Shown: positions 1 through 7,981, counted from the stretch's first letter. The stretch: DNA of 64,000 nt from Nonomuraea fuscirosea (GCF_003001935.1 NZ_PVNG01000018.1:1-64000), one strand, 5' to 3'. Notes: a model not told the origin generated them from the sequence alone. Program-made: numbers and translations.

Positions 1-801
1 ACGACGCCGCAACGACGCACGACAGACTGGCCGAAAACAGCACCTGTCGCCCATGTCCTGGGACTCATCCGTCAAGCATGTCCCGGGACAACACACATGT
101 GACCTCTGGTTGAGCTGTTACAACTTTCCCTGCGGTTTCAAGCCCGCCGCGCAGCGGCGGGGACCGCGCGATCATGGGGGAGCGGTAGAGGACGACCTAC
201 AGCTGAGCACCGGGATAGGGCCTGAGAAGGGTCTCCAGGAGAAGGCCGTGAAGAGCGGCGTCAACGTACCGGCAGACAACCAGGCAGCCCATCCGGCCCG
301 GCTCCGTCGAGGGAGGCGCGATCCCCTCGAAGAACAGCTTCAGCGACTCTCCGCCCTACCTCAGTGCCCGCCGGCAGCGCACCGCCGCAGCGAATCCAAC
401 GACACAACGCCTGGCCCTGCGCGCTCGCTCGCGGCGGGCTGCGGCTCTTCGGCCGGTCCCGCCGCGGCGGCGCGCGTGCCGGCAAGCCGGCACCTCCGGT
501 AGAAGGCGGCAAGAGTCGCCAGGCGCTGCACTCTCTTCATGTATCCACGCCCCTAGCCCAACGATCGACGAGACCAGGACGAACAGCCCGCAAGCCTCAA
601 CCGTGACTGCGCCCGGGGGAGACGGACGACGGCCAGCTGCACGACGACGCAAGGGTGAAGGGCGGAAGACCTTGGGGCTCTGCCCCAAACCCCGGCCCTC
701 CTCGGAGATGGGGGTCCGGCCGCGCCAGCCATCCGGAGTGGCTGAGGTCCTGAGCGGTCATCTCCCCGCCGGCCACCACAAGGGACACCAGACCAGCCGC
801 A

Positions 802-891
802 CCGGGTCAAGCCGTCATGTGCACGCAGGACAACCGGCGCGCGTGGAAGCTCACCGGGGCACATGTACACGCGAACGACGGCTTGACCCGG
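802..891. repeat. 15-bp perfect inverted repeat with 60-bp spacer
   Basis: CCGGGTCAAGCCGTC at 802-816 is matched by its exact reverse complement GACGGCTTGACCCGG at 877-891. The spacer itself holds related 'catgtgcacgc' and 'catgtacacgc' segments. No T-run follows, so it is not a classic terminator. It may be a large hairpin or a recombination scar. Confidence 0.6.
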
Positions 892-1068
892 CACGTCCGG
901 CCCGGTATGGCTACGCCTGCCCGACGAGGAGATGACCACAACGCCTACCCCTTGAACATGGCTAACGCCAAAGATCTTCAACGCTGACCATGGGCCATTG
1001 GGGGCTACACGCGAACGATGCCCAGTAGGGCTACGACCTGCCCGACGAGGGAGATAACCACACCTATC
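866..1068. repeat. Imperfect direct repeat, about 65-85 bp units, two copies
   Basis: The segment 866-950 and the segment 1006-1068 share 'tacacgcgaacga' at their left ends and 'ggctacg..ctgcccgacgag' followed by 'gagat.accaca' further right, with indels between. The second copy ends about 90 bp before the DUF4365 start, so it could hold that gene's promoter region. Origin is not evident. Confidence 0.45.
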
Positions 1069-1160
1069 GATCTTGTTCCGTATCTTGAAGCCTCTTCCGC
1101 CCCTTCGCGCATTCGCGATTCGACTCCGACTCCACCTGTTCTTGTGGTCCAATCGTTGCT

Positions 1161-1991
1161 ATGCCCCCTACGAGACCCCGCTCTCACAAGCTTGCCTCCC
1201 TAGCTGTAGGACATGTAACGGGAGTATTCCAAGCCAAAAACTGGATAGTCGAAGAGATCAGGAATGATTATGGCGAAGATCTGCAAGTTCGTATTGTTGA
1301 GGACGACAAGGTAACGCCTTACGCCTTTTATGTACAAGTTAAGGGAACGGACAGCCTAGATCGCTATCTGGATAAGGCTGCAAAGCACATCAAGTATCCG
1401 TTCGAAGCGTGGCGCCTAAAGCACTGGATGGACTTTTGGGAACCGGTCGTAATCACAATATGGGACTCGCAGACCAATCTGGCATATTGGGAGATAGCGC
1501 AAATTCCTGACATTCCAATCAAGGCGAGCGCCAAGAGTCCTCGCATCGCCATCCCGATAGAGAATAAGCTTGATATAGAGGGGCTAGCCCGGATCAAAAG
1601 CAGGACCATCCGCCGACATCAGCGATTTGAAAACGAACAGCAGGGGGCGCAAGTCCTATTGGAACGCCTTGAAGAGCTTCTGGGAATTGATATATCATAC
1701 GATCCGCAGGGCGGCGTGCTTATTGTCGAGAATCCAGAAGGCGGAGCCACATTAACTTTTTTCGGCAAATTCTTGGAAGAGATCGAGGCGAGCTCTCGTC
1801 AGCAGCAGAAAGACATAGATGTGATGGTACATGATGCTATCATATCGGGCATGGCTTTAATTGATCCCCTCACCAAAGGTGAAGAACTAGTAATTACAGA
1901 TAAAAACAGTGGCGCCATTCAGAGATTTACAAACATAAAAGATCTATTTCGCTACTGGGATCGCAAGTTCGAGATTGGCGAACATCAGTAG
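1161..1991 (+). CDS. DUF4365 domain protein (PD-(D/E)XK-like), AT-rich
   Basis: This 276-residue protein resembles the DUF4365 family, whose members have a nuclease-like PD-(D/E)XK core and are often found in defence or mobile regions. Visible signs are the N-terminal helix with NWIVEE, the NDYGEDLQV segment (residues 35-43) supplying an acidic residue, and the strand FYVQVKGT (57-64) with the Q-x-K-type motif. The C-terminal half (about 130-276) is acidic and not recognised. Base composition is clearly lower in G+C than every neighbour and codon choice is relaxed (ata, tta, aaa are used), which indicates transfer. No partner gene such as a methyltransferase is adjacent. The ATG lacks a clear ribosome binding site. 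Function is inferred only at fold level. Confidence 0.75.
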   Translation: MPPTRPRSHKLASLAVGHVTGVFQAKNWIVEEIRNDYGEDLQVRIVEDDKVTPYAFYVQVKGTDSLDRYLDKAAKHIKYPFEAWRLKHWMDFWEPVVITIWDSQTNLAYWEIAQIPDIPIKASAKSPRIAIPIENKLDIEGLARIKSRTIRRHQRFENEQQGAQVLLERLEELLGIDISYDPQGGVLIVENPEGGATLTFFGKFLEEIEASSRQQQKDIDVMVHDAIISGMALIDPLTKGEELVITDKNSGAIQRFTNIKDLFRYWDRKFEIGEHQ

Positions 1992-2264
1992 TGCAGCACC
2001 AAAGTGCAGCAACCCCACCGACCAGCAGCGACCACCTGCGATCTTCATGGGCAGCCTGACTGCCGCAACAACCCTTGTCGATCTCTACGCCGCGAGTTCG
2101 GGACGAAGGGGCACCATCCTGGCCGACCAGGCCGAGCCGCCCGCGTCTGAGTGTCGAACTGAGTGACAACGACCTCTCATCAGCGCGCACGTGCATGGAC
2201 GCCCATGGAAGTCATGCCGACGCGGCTACTGATGTTCTCCAGGCTGGATGTGCCTCCGACTTCG

Positions 2265-2383
2265 TTTGCAAGCAGGAAGTCAGGAGTTCGAATCTCCTAG
2301 GCTCCACTGCACATCGAAGGCCACTTCCCATGATCGGGTAGTGGCCTTTTCGATCTTGTACAGCTGCAAAGCACAGCTACAGC
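2265..2383 (+). repeat. 119-bp att-like repeat, copy 1, with tRNA-Ala(TGC) 3' half
   Basis: The copy begins at the anticodon loop of a tRNA (loop 2265-2271, anticodon TGC at 2267-2269). It continues through the 3' anticodon stem, the variable loop and a perfect T arm (stems 2282-2286 and 2294-2298), then acceptor strand AGGCTCC and discriminator A at 2306. The T at acceptor position 70 fits the G3-U70 pair of tRNA-Ala. No 5' half precedes it. A terminator and 30 more bases follow. A copy of equal length with about six differences lies at 4480-4598. This is the expected residue of a tRNA-targeting tyrosine recombinase. Confidence 0.85.
2317..2352 (+). terminator. Rho-independent terminator of the tRNA-Ala fragment
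   Basis: AAGGCCACTTCCC (2317-2329) pairs with GGGTAGTGGCCTT (2336-2348) across one mismatch and is followed by a T-run. It sits 10 bases after the tRNA 3' end and is duplicated with it at 4532-4567, so the duplicated unit includes the tRNA gene's own terminator. Confidence 0.75.
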
Positions 2384-2384
2384 A

Positions 2385-2545
2385 TCAACTTCCCTCGACA
2401 CGCTCGCCCTGCTCCTGGGGGATCGGGAAGCCGTAGCGCCGTGAGATCTCCTTGAGGGCCTCGACGCAGGCTGACTGCACTGGCTGGTAGTCCGCGTACC
2501 GGAGCTTCACGCTCGCGTACGGCTTGTTCGGACACGGGCCCCCGT
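2385..2545 (-). pseudogene. C-terminal remnant of an unrecognised protein
   Basis: About 47 codons read well on the minus strand and end at a TGA directly beside the right edge of att repeat copy 1. The translation (…KLRYADYQPVQSACVEALKEIS… then …GFPIPQEQGE…) has natural protein composition, but the frame is closed by a stop just upstream. I do not recognise the family. Its position, tail-first against the att repeat, mirrors the Imm10 gene beside copy 2. Confidence 0.4.
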
Positions 2546-2764
2546 CTCTCAGTCATCCCGTGCCAGCCGCAGAGGGCTTTGTATCCCTCTGTGTCTGGTC
2601 TGTGGTTCTCTCGCTCGTAGGGCTTGACCCAAACACGACATGCGCCATGGCCACTGACCTTACGAGCACTGGGCACAGAAGGGTTGAGATTCGCTGGAGT
2701 AGATGTCCCCACCGCGGGCAAATCGCACGCGGAGACGCCAGCGTGCCCTGGGAGGATTTCCCTC

Positions 2765-3079
2765 ATGTTGGAAGAGAAGCTCGACACGCTCTCGCAGATG
2801 ATGGCCCAGCACATGGCCAGGCCGTTCCCGCCTGGCTTCCGCGGCCTCAACATTGAGGACGAGGACATGGTGATGCTCGATGCGGACGCCTACGGCTGGG
2901 CCACACGCGTCCTTAAAGGCCCGCTCAGCGCACAGTACCGCTCTGGCCTGGCGCAGCTGACGTTGGCGTGCGAGAGGGTCCTCCCGGCAATCGACGATCA
3001 GTATGCGGCCCAATACTACGAGCATGTGCACGACATGGTCGTATTGGCCGCTGAGATTGAGAGCCTGCGCGAAAAGTAG
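2765..3079 (+). CDS. Hypothetical 104-aa acidic protein
   Basis: The start at 2765 is chosen because GGGAGGA lies 8 bases upstream; the open frame extends further left without a site. The protein is acidic and mostly helical in appearance, with no signal peptide or membrane segment. Its middle (…IEDEDMVMLDADAYGWA…) and C-terminal part (…YAAQYYEHVHDMVVLAAEI…) have real-gene composition. I do not recognise a named family. It stands alone between the two att repeats, so it may be cargo of a small integrated element. An immunity or accessory role would be a guess. Confidence 0.6.
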   Translation: MLEEKLDTLSQMMAQHMARPFPPGFRGLNIEDEDMVMLDADAYGWATRVLKGPLSAQYRSGLAQLTLACERVLPAIDDQYAAQYYEHVHDMVVLAAEIESLREK

Positions 3080-3189
3080 TCCTTTGACCAGCACATTCAG
3101 CACCAAGCGTGAAAGAGTCGCGCGGTCGGCGACCTGGGTGAACGCATACGGTTACGCGCTAAAAGGCCATCCCCGCAAGGGATGCCCAG

Positions 3190-3390
3190 CCCCGCCAGGC
3201 CACCGTCTTGATACCGGCGCACCCAGACGTGCACCGACTGCCGCGAGATCCCGTAACGGCCGGCCACGTCGGTGACCTTCGCCCCCGACAACACCTCGAT
3301 CACCGCGTGATAGCGCTGCTCCACGACGCTCAACTCCACCAATGCCACCCGAGCCTCCCCCGAAGCGTCGATAACGCCACGAGCAGGCAC
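3190..3390 (-). pseudogene. IS481-type transposase, N-terminal helix-turn-helix remnant
   Basis: The minus-strand reading ALVELSVVEQRYHAVIEVL followed by VTDVAGRYGISRQSVHVWVRRYQ is the N-terminal helix-turn-helix of IS481-family transposases. Homology stops after GLAGL near 3190 and the frame ends soon after, so the DDE catalytic domain is missing. Only about 65 of roughly 330-400 residues remain. It lies between the two att repeats, which fits a degraded mobile region. Confidence 0.75.
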
Positions 3391-3404
3391 AGATAACGAT
3401 CAAG

Positions 3405-3448
3405 GTGTCAAGCATCACGCGAGGCCAGAGTGTCAACCATCAAGCGAG
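3405..3448. repeat. 19-bp direct repeat beside the IS481 remnant
   Basis: GTGTCAAGCATCACGCGAG (3405-3423) and GTGTCAACCATCAAGCGAG (3430-3448) differ at two positions and have a 25-bp period. They lie immediately upstream of the transposase start on its strand, where an IS end or its promoter would be. They may be a duplicated end of the element. Confidence 0.5.
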
Positions 3449-3556
3449 ACAGGACACTCGCAGGTCTGCCGAGTTGCCGAGTTGTTCTTTCAGGTATCAA
3501 GCGGCGGCGCGGCGCGCCGCCGTACCCCCGGCCCTCCGCCCGCTCGCCGTCCGGGC

Positions 3557-3667
3557 GTGCGGCCTGGGGGCCGGTCCCGGACGGCGGCGGGACCCGGGCC
3601 GGCCACCGCACGCCGCCCCCGCCGTACTTGCCGAAGGCGCCGACCGCGGTTGCCACGCCGCCGCACA
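3557..3667 (-). repeat. 110-bp module, copy 1, encoding a Gly-rich peptide on the minus strand
   Basis: This segment matches 9203-9312 at a rough 85 percent by eye. On the minus strand both copies read CGGVxTxVGxFG followed by xYGGxGVRWPAR. In copy 1 the frame continues upstream into a hydrophobic stretch (AIVGLYL), suggesting a small membrane protein, open over 3408-3704. No clear ribosome binding site is seen. Whether it is a gene or a remnant is open. Confidence 0.55.
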
Positions 3668-3860
3668 GATACAGCCCTACGATCGCCACTGCATGGCTGG
3701 GCATCGAGCATGGTCGGGGGCGATCGAAGGTCCAGGGCTTCGTTTCTCAGCCCTGGCCCACCGAGCAGGATGGCTACCGCCGTTTCCAAGCTGAGGCATG
3801 TAGCCAGCGCCTTGGAGCTGGATCGAGTCGTCTCCCGCCATCTGTTGGCCCTGGTCGGTC

Positions 3861-4142
3861 TCACTCAGGTAGCAGGTTGAAGCCGTTGTCGACGAGTGCG
3901 CTGATGGCGGCTTCAATATGGTCGCGCGTGACCCGATCGACCACGACAAGGTTGGGCTCTCTGAAGAAGCCTGCGCCGTTTGACATCTCCTCAGCGATCT
4001 CCTGCCCAAGTCGGACAGGATCGTAGAACACTGGGCGGTAGTACTGTCCCTCCCGCTCGACCAGGACATCCGAGAACCAGCCCTTGGCCTCGATGAGGGG
4101 CGCCTGCTCGTCGAAGTAGTGCGGCCAACGCACGCTGAACAC
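3861..4142 (-). CDS. Hypothetical 93-aa protein
   Basis: A GTG-started frame on the minus strand gives a soluble, acidic 93-residue protein. It has an aromatic N-terminus (VRWPHYFDEQAP), a central …WFSDVLVEREG… segment, and a C-terminal helix with the pattern VTRDHIEAAISALVDNGFNL. The composition is that of a real protein and nothing overlaps it, but no named domain is recognised. There is no strong Shine-Dalgarno sequence. It lies between the att repeats and, like the nearby Imm10 protein, may be cargo of an integrated element. Confidence 0.5.
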   Translation of the reverse strand: MFSVRWPHYFDEQAPLIEAKGWFSDVLVEREGQYYRPVFYDPVRLGQEIAEEMSNGAGFFREPNLVVVDRVTRDHIEAAISALVDNGFNLLPE

Positions 4143-4374
4143 GGCGCGAGTCTACCGATCCGGCATAACCGAGCGATCATGATTGACCCTGCTCGCGGGA
4201 TATGCGCGGGATGATCTTTCCTGATAGGGGAGAGGCGAGAGCCGTACCTGGAGGTCAGGGGCCTGATGCGGTCTGGAGCGTCGGCCCGCTGCAAAACCGT
4301 CGGCAGTCCGTACCCGGATCACGAGTCAGGAAGGATGTCGGCCGTTCGGAGACGCATGTGGATGCACGATCGCC

Positions 4375-4394
4375 GTGCCATTAGCGTGCCATTA
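4375..4394. repeat. GTGCCATTA direct repeat, possible integrase arm sites
   Basis: GTGCCATTA occurs at 4375-4383 and 4386-4394 (11-bp period), about 90 bp left of att repeat copy 2. Short direct repeats of this kind beside a core site are typical arm-type binding sites of tyrosine integrases. A similar 'gtgccacatgcgtgccattg' lies near 16960. The role is inference. The rest of 4143-4479 shows nothing else. Confidence 0.4.
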
Positions 4395-4479
4395 AGGGCG
4401 GTCACCAGGGGTCAGTCACGGTCGCTGGCGGACTGCCTGTCTCCCAGGTCAAGGCTGTAGTCCTCGAAGGTCAGACCGA

Positions 4480-4598
4480 TTTGTAAGCAGGAAGTCAGGA
4501 GTTCGAATCTCCTAGGCTCCACCGCACGTCGAAGGCCACCTCCCATGATCGGGAAGTGGCCTTTTCGATCTTGTACAGCTGCAAAGTACAGCTACAGC
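4480..4598 (+). repeat. 119-bp att-like repeat, copy 2, with tRNA-Ala 3' half
   Basis: Same layout and length as copy 1, with no indels between them. It runs from the anticodon loop (4480-4486), here reading TGT through a C-to-T change, through the T arm and acceptor strand AGGCTCC to discriminator A at 4521. Terminator and flank follow to 4598. The altered anticodon and missing 5' half show it is not a working tRNA. Together the copies bracket 2.2 kb, the size of a deleted or very small element. Confidence 0.85.
4532..4567 (+). terminator. Terminator within att repeat copy 2
   Basis: AAGGCCACCTCCC pairs with GGGAAGTGGCCTT around the loop 'atgatc', with one mismatch, followed by a T-run. It is the counterpart of 2317-2352. 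Confidence 0.7.
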
Positions 4599-4607
4599 GG
4601 CAACCTT

Positions 4608-5018
4608 CTACAGCTTCAGAACCCGAGGGCGGGCGTCAGCACGACCGTAGGCAAGGATGCGGCGCAGTCCTTGCCGAAGCTGTTCGACGGACTGCTCGTC
4701 TACATCGAGAACTGCCTCTATCTCAGGCTCGGCCAGGCTGAGCGCCTCCAGGGCGTCGAGGTCGAAGACGACGCGCAGCACGTTGTCTCGCAGAGCGAGT
4801 TCTTGGACTGCTCCATAGGCGGTGCCCTGGTTGGCCGTAACCACACAGTGGGTGTCAAAGCCCAGGGCAATGTCCTGATCATCAGGCTCATAGGTGCAGC
4901 ACTGGAAGGTGAGCACCATGCCGTCACCGTCTTCGGTTTCGCTCACACCGGCGGACACGCATTCATCCTCTGGGTGTTCGTATGCTCCGGCGACCTGAGC
5001 GGTAAATCTGATCGTCAT
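4608..5018 (-). CDS. Imm10-family immunity protein
   Basis: The 136-residue product looks like an Imm10-type immunity protein, a family found beside polymorphic toxins and often as orphans in actinomycetes. Visible features are an N-terminal strand-rich MTIRFTAQVAGAYEHPEDEC, a central FQCCTYEPDDQDIALG, then CVVTANQGTAYG, and a C-terminal helix with the conserved-looking ending YGRADARP. The internal ATG at 5018 is chosen because the upstream extension has poor composition. No toxin gene is adjacent, so it would be an orphan immunity gene. Its 3' end abuts att repeat copy 2. Family assignment is from memory of related sequences. Confidence 0.65.
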   Translation of the reverse strand: MTIRFTAQVAGAYEHPEDECVSAGVSETEDGDGMVLTFQCCTYEPDDQDIALGFDTHCVVTANQGTAYGAVQELALRDNVLRVVFDLDALEALSLAEPEIEAVLDVDEQSVEQLRQGLRRILAYGRADARPRVLKL

Positions 5019-5212
5019 GGTGGGAGGGTAGCCGCATGACGGCCCCGGCTTAGAGATCACCGCCGTTGTTCGCCCGCCGGCCACCTGAGTCAGAGCCAGC
5101 CCTTCTATCGCTCGCCGGAGACCTCGAACAACACCGAACCCCGCCCGACTCACATGGTCGGACGGGGGTCCAGGCAACGTGAGCCCAGCTGTCTCAGAGC
5201 GTGCGCGAACCT

Positions 5213-6000
5213 TCAGAAGCTGAGGTGCTGCCCCAATCGCTTCAGCGCCTTCCGCGTCTCCTCTGACGAGACTTCGCTGTAGATGTTCATGGTCACCGCG
5301 ATTTGCGAGTGGCGGAGGATCTGCATGGCCACGCGCGGATGGACATCGAGGGCGACGAGCAAGGACGCGCAGGTCTTGCGGGTCGCGTGGAAGTGGACCT
5401 TTCGCACCCCCGCCTTATCGCAGGCGTTGGCGAAGCTACGCCGGAAGTTCGACGGCTCCACCGGTCGGCCGCTCGCGGTGGTGAAGACGAGACCTGTCTC
5501 CTGCCAGTTGTCCCCTGCTGCTTGACGAGCCGCATTGGATACCTGCAGTCGGGCGCGGAGTGCTGTCGTGACAACCTCGGGAAAGGGCAGCATCGCGTCG
5601 AGGCGTCGGTCTTGGTCTGGCGGTGCAGCAGCTTGCCGGCGACTCGCTGGAGTTGCCAGCCGATCGTCATCTCGGCCTGGTCGAGGTCGACGTCCTCCCC
5701 ACGTAGCCCGGGGGGCTCGCCGAGGCGGAGACCCAGGACGAGCACCAGGACGTACGCCGGATACATCGGGTCTTCCCGAGTGCGGGCCGACTCCAGGAAG
5801 GTCCTGGCCTCGTCCACCGACCAGGGCTTGACCTTGCGCTTCCGAGGGACCGACATCTTGACGTTGGCGGCGACGTTGCGGGTCGATGTCTCCTCCCGAA
5901 CCGCGTTGCTCAGCGCGGCCCGAAGCGTCATGTAGGCGTCGTGAACTGCCTGCCGAGACCCCGCCCCGAGCGGTCCTCGCTCCGCTCGGGCTGTCCCTTC
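5213..6000 (-). pseudogene. Tyrosine recombinase (integrase), frameshifted and 5'-degraded
   Basis: The minus strand encodes the catalytic half of an actinomycete integrative-element integrase. Recognisable pieces are TLRAALSNAVREE, the WSVDEARTFLESAR segment, box-I arginine in LGLRLGE, the lysine in RQTKTDAS, then HATRKTCASLLVALDVHPR, ILRHSQIAVT and the catalytic tyrosine in MNIYSEVSS. All five catalytic positions are visible. However, a one-base loss near 5597-5602 puts the part from MLPFPEVV onward into another frame. The N-terminal arm-binding domain is not recognisable, and two REP-like palindromes lie where it should be. The gene lies about 700 bp from att repeat copy 2, as expected for an int next to its attP. 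Confidence 0.85.
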
Positions 6001-6021
6001 TGGGGCGCGCCTCCGGCGCGC
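5965..6021. repeat. Two REP-like palindromes inside the integrase remnant
   Basis: CCCGAGCGG / CCGCTCGGG (5965-5973 and 5982-5990) form a 9-bp stem. GCGCGCC / GGCGCGC (6005-6011 and 6015-6021) form a 7-bp stem with a TCC loop. Such short G/C palindromes are scattered in actinomycete genomes as extragenic repeats. They coincide with loss of homology in the integrase. Confidence 0.55.
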
Positions 6022-6225
6022 GAGGCCATCACGATGGGGCTCGTAGGTTTCCCGGGTTGCAGGTGCATCCCCAGAACCGCAACGGCGCGCCCTCGCATTC
6101 AGGGAACCGCGCCGTCCAGCGCAGGCGCGGGGGTCGCTGGCAGACTCGGAATCGTGACGACGTTCCCAGACCCGGCCGACTCCCGATGACCGCCACATCG
6201 GGATGGAGATCGGCTGTGCCGGTGT

Positions 6226-6330
6226 GACATTGAGGATCTTGTCGGACTGGTGTTCCCCCGGTTGGCTGACCTGGGCGTCGACGGCGTTCAATCCACGGGC
6301 GACATGACCCTGGTCCATGTCACGTCCAAC
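6226..6330 (+). pseudogene. Possible ISL3-family transposase N-terminal fragment
   Basis: The plus strand reads DIEDLVGLVFPRLADLGVD and then …STGDMTLVHVTS…, which resembles the first 30-35 residues of ISL3-type transposases (a 'VFPHL' start followed by a short strand and charged turn). The frame has no good start and runs into the antisense of the sigma factor gene. The match is short and could be coincidence. Confidence 0.3.
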
Positions 6331-7570
6331 GGCGTCCTAGCTGGCGCAGTCGCCGGTTCAGGTAGCGCTGCTCCGGCAGGCTCGTCGTCAGCTGCGCGGC
6401 CCGCCGGTAGTGTTCGGCCGCGGCTTCCACATCACCGTTCAGCTCCAGCAGATGGGCGCGTACGGCGTACACCCGGTGATGCCGCCGCATCGCGGGATCG
6501 GTCAGCAGCGGATCGAGCAGGGCCAGGCCGACCGTCGCACCGTGGGCCATCGCAACGGCGACGGCGTGGTTGAGCGTCACAGACGGGGCGGGAGCAACCC
6601 GGCTCAGCATGTCGTAGAGAACGCTGATCTGCATCCAGTCGGTGGCCTGGTAGGTCGATGCCTCCGCGTGAACCGCGGCGATAGCCGCCTGGATCTGGTA
6701 ACGGCCGACGTGCCCCCGCGGCAGTATCTGCTCCAGCAGCGCGACACCCTCGGCGATCAGATCGCGCCGCCAGCGGGAGCGGTCCTGTTCGGCCAGCGGC
6801 ACCAGATCACCGGCAGAGTCGGTCCGCGCCGGCAGCCGCGCGTGCGTGAGTAGCATCAGCGCCAGCCCGCCGGTCACCTCGTCATGGTCGGGCAGTGCAA
6901 CGTGGACCTGACGGGTGAGCCGGATCGCCTCCTCGGCGAGCTCGACGTCGACCAGGGTCTCGCCGGAGGTGCGCGTGTAGCCCTCGGTGAACACCAGATG
7001 GCAGACGTCGAGCACAGCTGCGACCCGGGCCGCCAGTTCCTCGTCCGGCGGCATCGCGAACCGTGCGCCTGCGCCACGCAGCGTCGTGCGGGCGCGGCTG
7101 AGGCGCTGGGTCATCGTGCGGACCGGCACCAGGTACGCGGCCGCGATCTGCTCCACGCTCAACCCGGCCACCGCCCGTAGGCTGAGCGCCACCTGCGACG
7201 GCCTGCTCAGTGCAGGATGACAGCACAGGAAGAGCAAGCGGAGCGTGTCGTCGACCTCAGTCGCGGGGACCTCGTCCGCCCCAGGAGCCACGCCGCCGTC
7301 GTCCGGCCGTCGTGCCAGGTCGAGCGCCTCGCGGCGGGCGCGGGCCGAGTCGGCCCGCGCTCGGTCGATCAGGCGCCGCGACGCGACCCGGATCAGCCAC
7401 GCCCTCGGGTTGTCGGGAACCCCACCGATGGGCCACTGAGAGGTAGCGGCCTCCGCAGCTTCCTGGGCCGCGTCCTCGCAGTCACCGAGGTCGCCGTACC
7501 TCCGCAGAAGCGCGCCGAGGACGTGTGGCGCCTCCCGTCGCCACACGTCCGCGAGTATCCGCTGCACCAT
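6320..7570 (-). CDS. ECF sigma factor, ECF42-type, with C-terminal TPR-like extension
   Basis: The 416-residue protein has sigma-70 region 2 at the N-terminus (…RYGDLGDCEDAAQEA…, then PRAWLIRVASRRLIDRAR), region 4 with a helix-turn-helix around 130-180 (SVEQIAAAYLVPVRTMTQRLSRAR), and a long helical C-terminal extension of about 200 residues with TPR-like repeats (…VLYDMLSRVAPAPSVTLNHAVAVAMA…). That extension and the DGPF-domain gene 18 bp upstream mark the ECF42 group, in which there is no classical anti-sigma factor and the extension is needed for activity. The length fits the family. The stop overlaps degraded mobile DNA, but the gene itself looks intact. Targets are unknown; group members usually transcribe the linked DGPF gene. 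Confidence 0.9.
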   Translation of the reverse strand: MVQRILADVWRREAPHVLGALLRRYGDLGDCEDAAQEAAEAATSQWPIGGVPDNPRAWLIRVASRRLIDRARADSARARREALDLARRPDDGGVAPGADEVPATEVDDTLRLLFLCCHPALSRPSQVALSLRAVAGLSVEQIAAAYLVPVRTMTQRLSRARTTLRGAGARFAMPPDEELAARVAAVLDVCHLVFTEGYTRTSGETLVDVELAEEAIRLTRQVHVALPDHDEVTGGLALMLLTHARLPARTDSAGDLVPLAEQDRSRWRRDLIAEGVALLEQILPRGHVGRYQIQAAIAAVHAEASTYQATDWMQISVLYDMLSRVAPAPSVTLNHAVAVAMAHGATVGLALLDPLLTDPAMRRHHRVYAVRAHLLELNGDVEAAAEHYRRAAQLTTSLPEQRYLNRRLRQLGRRWT

Positions 7571-7588
7571 AGGATCTGCCTGAGATCG

Positions 7589-7981
7589 CTATTGATCGTC
7601 GCCGCCTGGCCACATCGTCGGCCGCAGCTCCACCGTCTCTCCGGGGCCGGCGAACTTCGCGGCGACCTCTTCTGCGCGGGCCTGGTTCTCGACATCGATG
7701 AGGAAGAACCCGGCCAGATGCTCCTTGGCCTCCGAGTACGGGCCGTCGCTCGCCAGCGGGGAGCCGTCCTCCCACCGGTACAGTCGTGCGGCCGCGGGGT
7801 CGCCGAGCGCCTCGCCGCCGATCAACTCGCCGTTGGCCTGCAGTTCTGACATCACCTGCTCGAATTCGGCGTCCAGCCGTTTGCGCACGTCGTCGGGCAG
7901 CTCCTGGTAGGCAGCAAGGTAGTCGCCGGTTGGGTGTCCCCACGGCTGCGGATTGGAGTGGATCAGGATCACGTACTTCAT
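7589..7981 (-). CDS. YCII-related DGPF-domain protein
   Basis: The 130-residue protein has the family hallmark SDGPYSEAKEHLAGFFLID (about residues 77-95) within a ferredoxin-like dimeric fold, and starts MKYVILIHSNPQ as many members do. It is transcribed first, 18 bp before the ECF42-type sigma gene, which is the standard arrangement. The biochemical role is unknown across the family. It is taken to be a partner or target of the sigma factor. The promoter would lie in 7982-8035. Confidence 0.88.
   Translation of the reverse strand: MKYVILIHSNPQPWGHPTGDYLAAYQELPDDVRKRLDAEFEQVMSELQANGELIGGEALGDPAAARLYRWEDGSPLASDGPYSEAKEHLAGFFLIDVENQARAEEVAAKFAGPGETVELRPTMWPGGDDQ

Larger units (their letters stand above)
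1..1160. other. Gene-poor stretch with repeats, no convincing gene
   Basis: No reading frame here has consistent actinomycete codon bias, a ribosome binding site and a recognisable family. Open frames on both strands overlap and look like chance frames of GC-rich DNA. The stretch holds a G/C-rich block around 410-500, a pyrimidine-rich 'ctctgcccc' type motif near 675-720 that is common in actinomycete intergenic DNA, a long inverted repeat (802-891) and an imperfect direct repeat (866-950 versus 1006-1068). It is probably decayed mobile DNA leading up to the DUF4365 gene. Confidence 0.5.

Noticed and set aside
255..400. A minus-strand segment resembling the C-terminal part of a TetR regulator (…LKLFFEGIAPPSTEPGRMGC…)
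   Set aside because: The resemblance is short, there is no helix-turn-helix nearby in any frame, and the surroundings look non-coding.
2265..4521. Two complete tRNA genes
   Set aside because: Both copies lack D arm, 5' acceptor strand and 5' anticodon stem, and copy 2 has a changed anticodon. They are 3'-half duplications.
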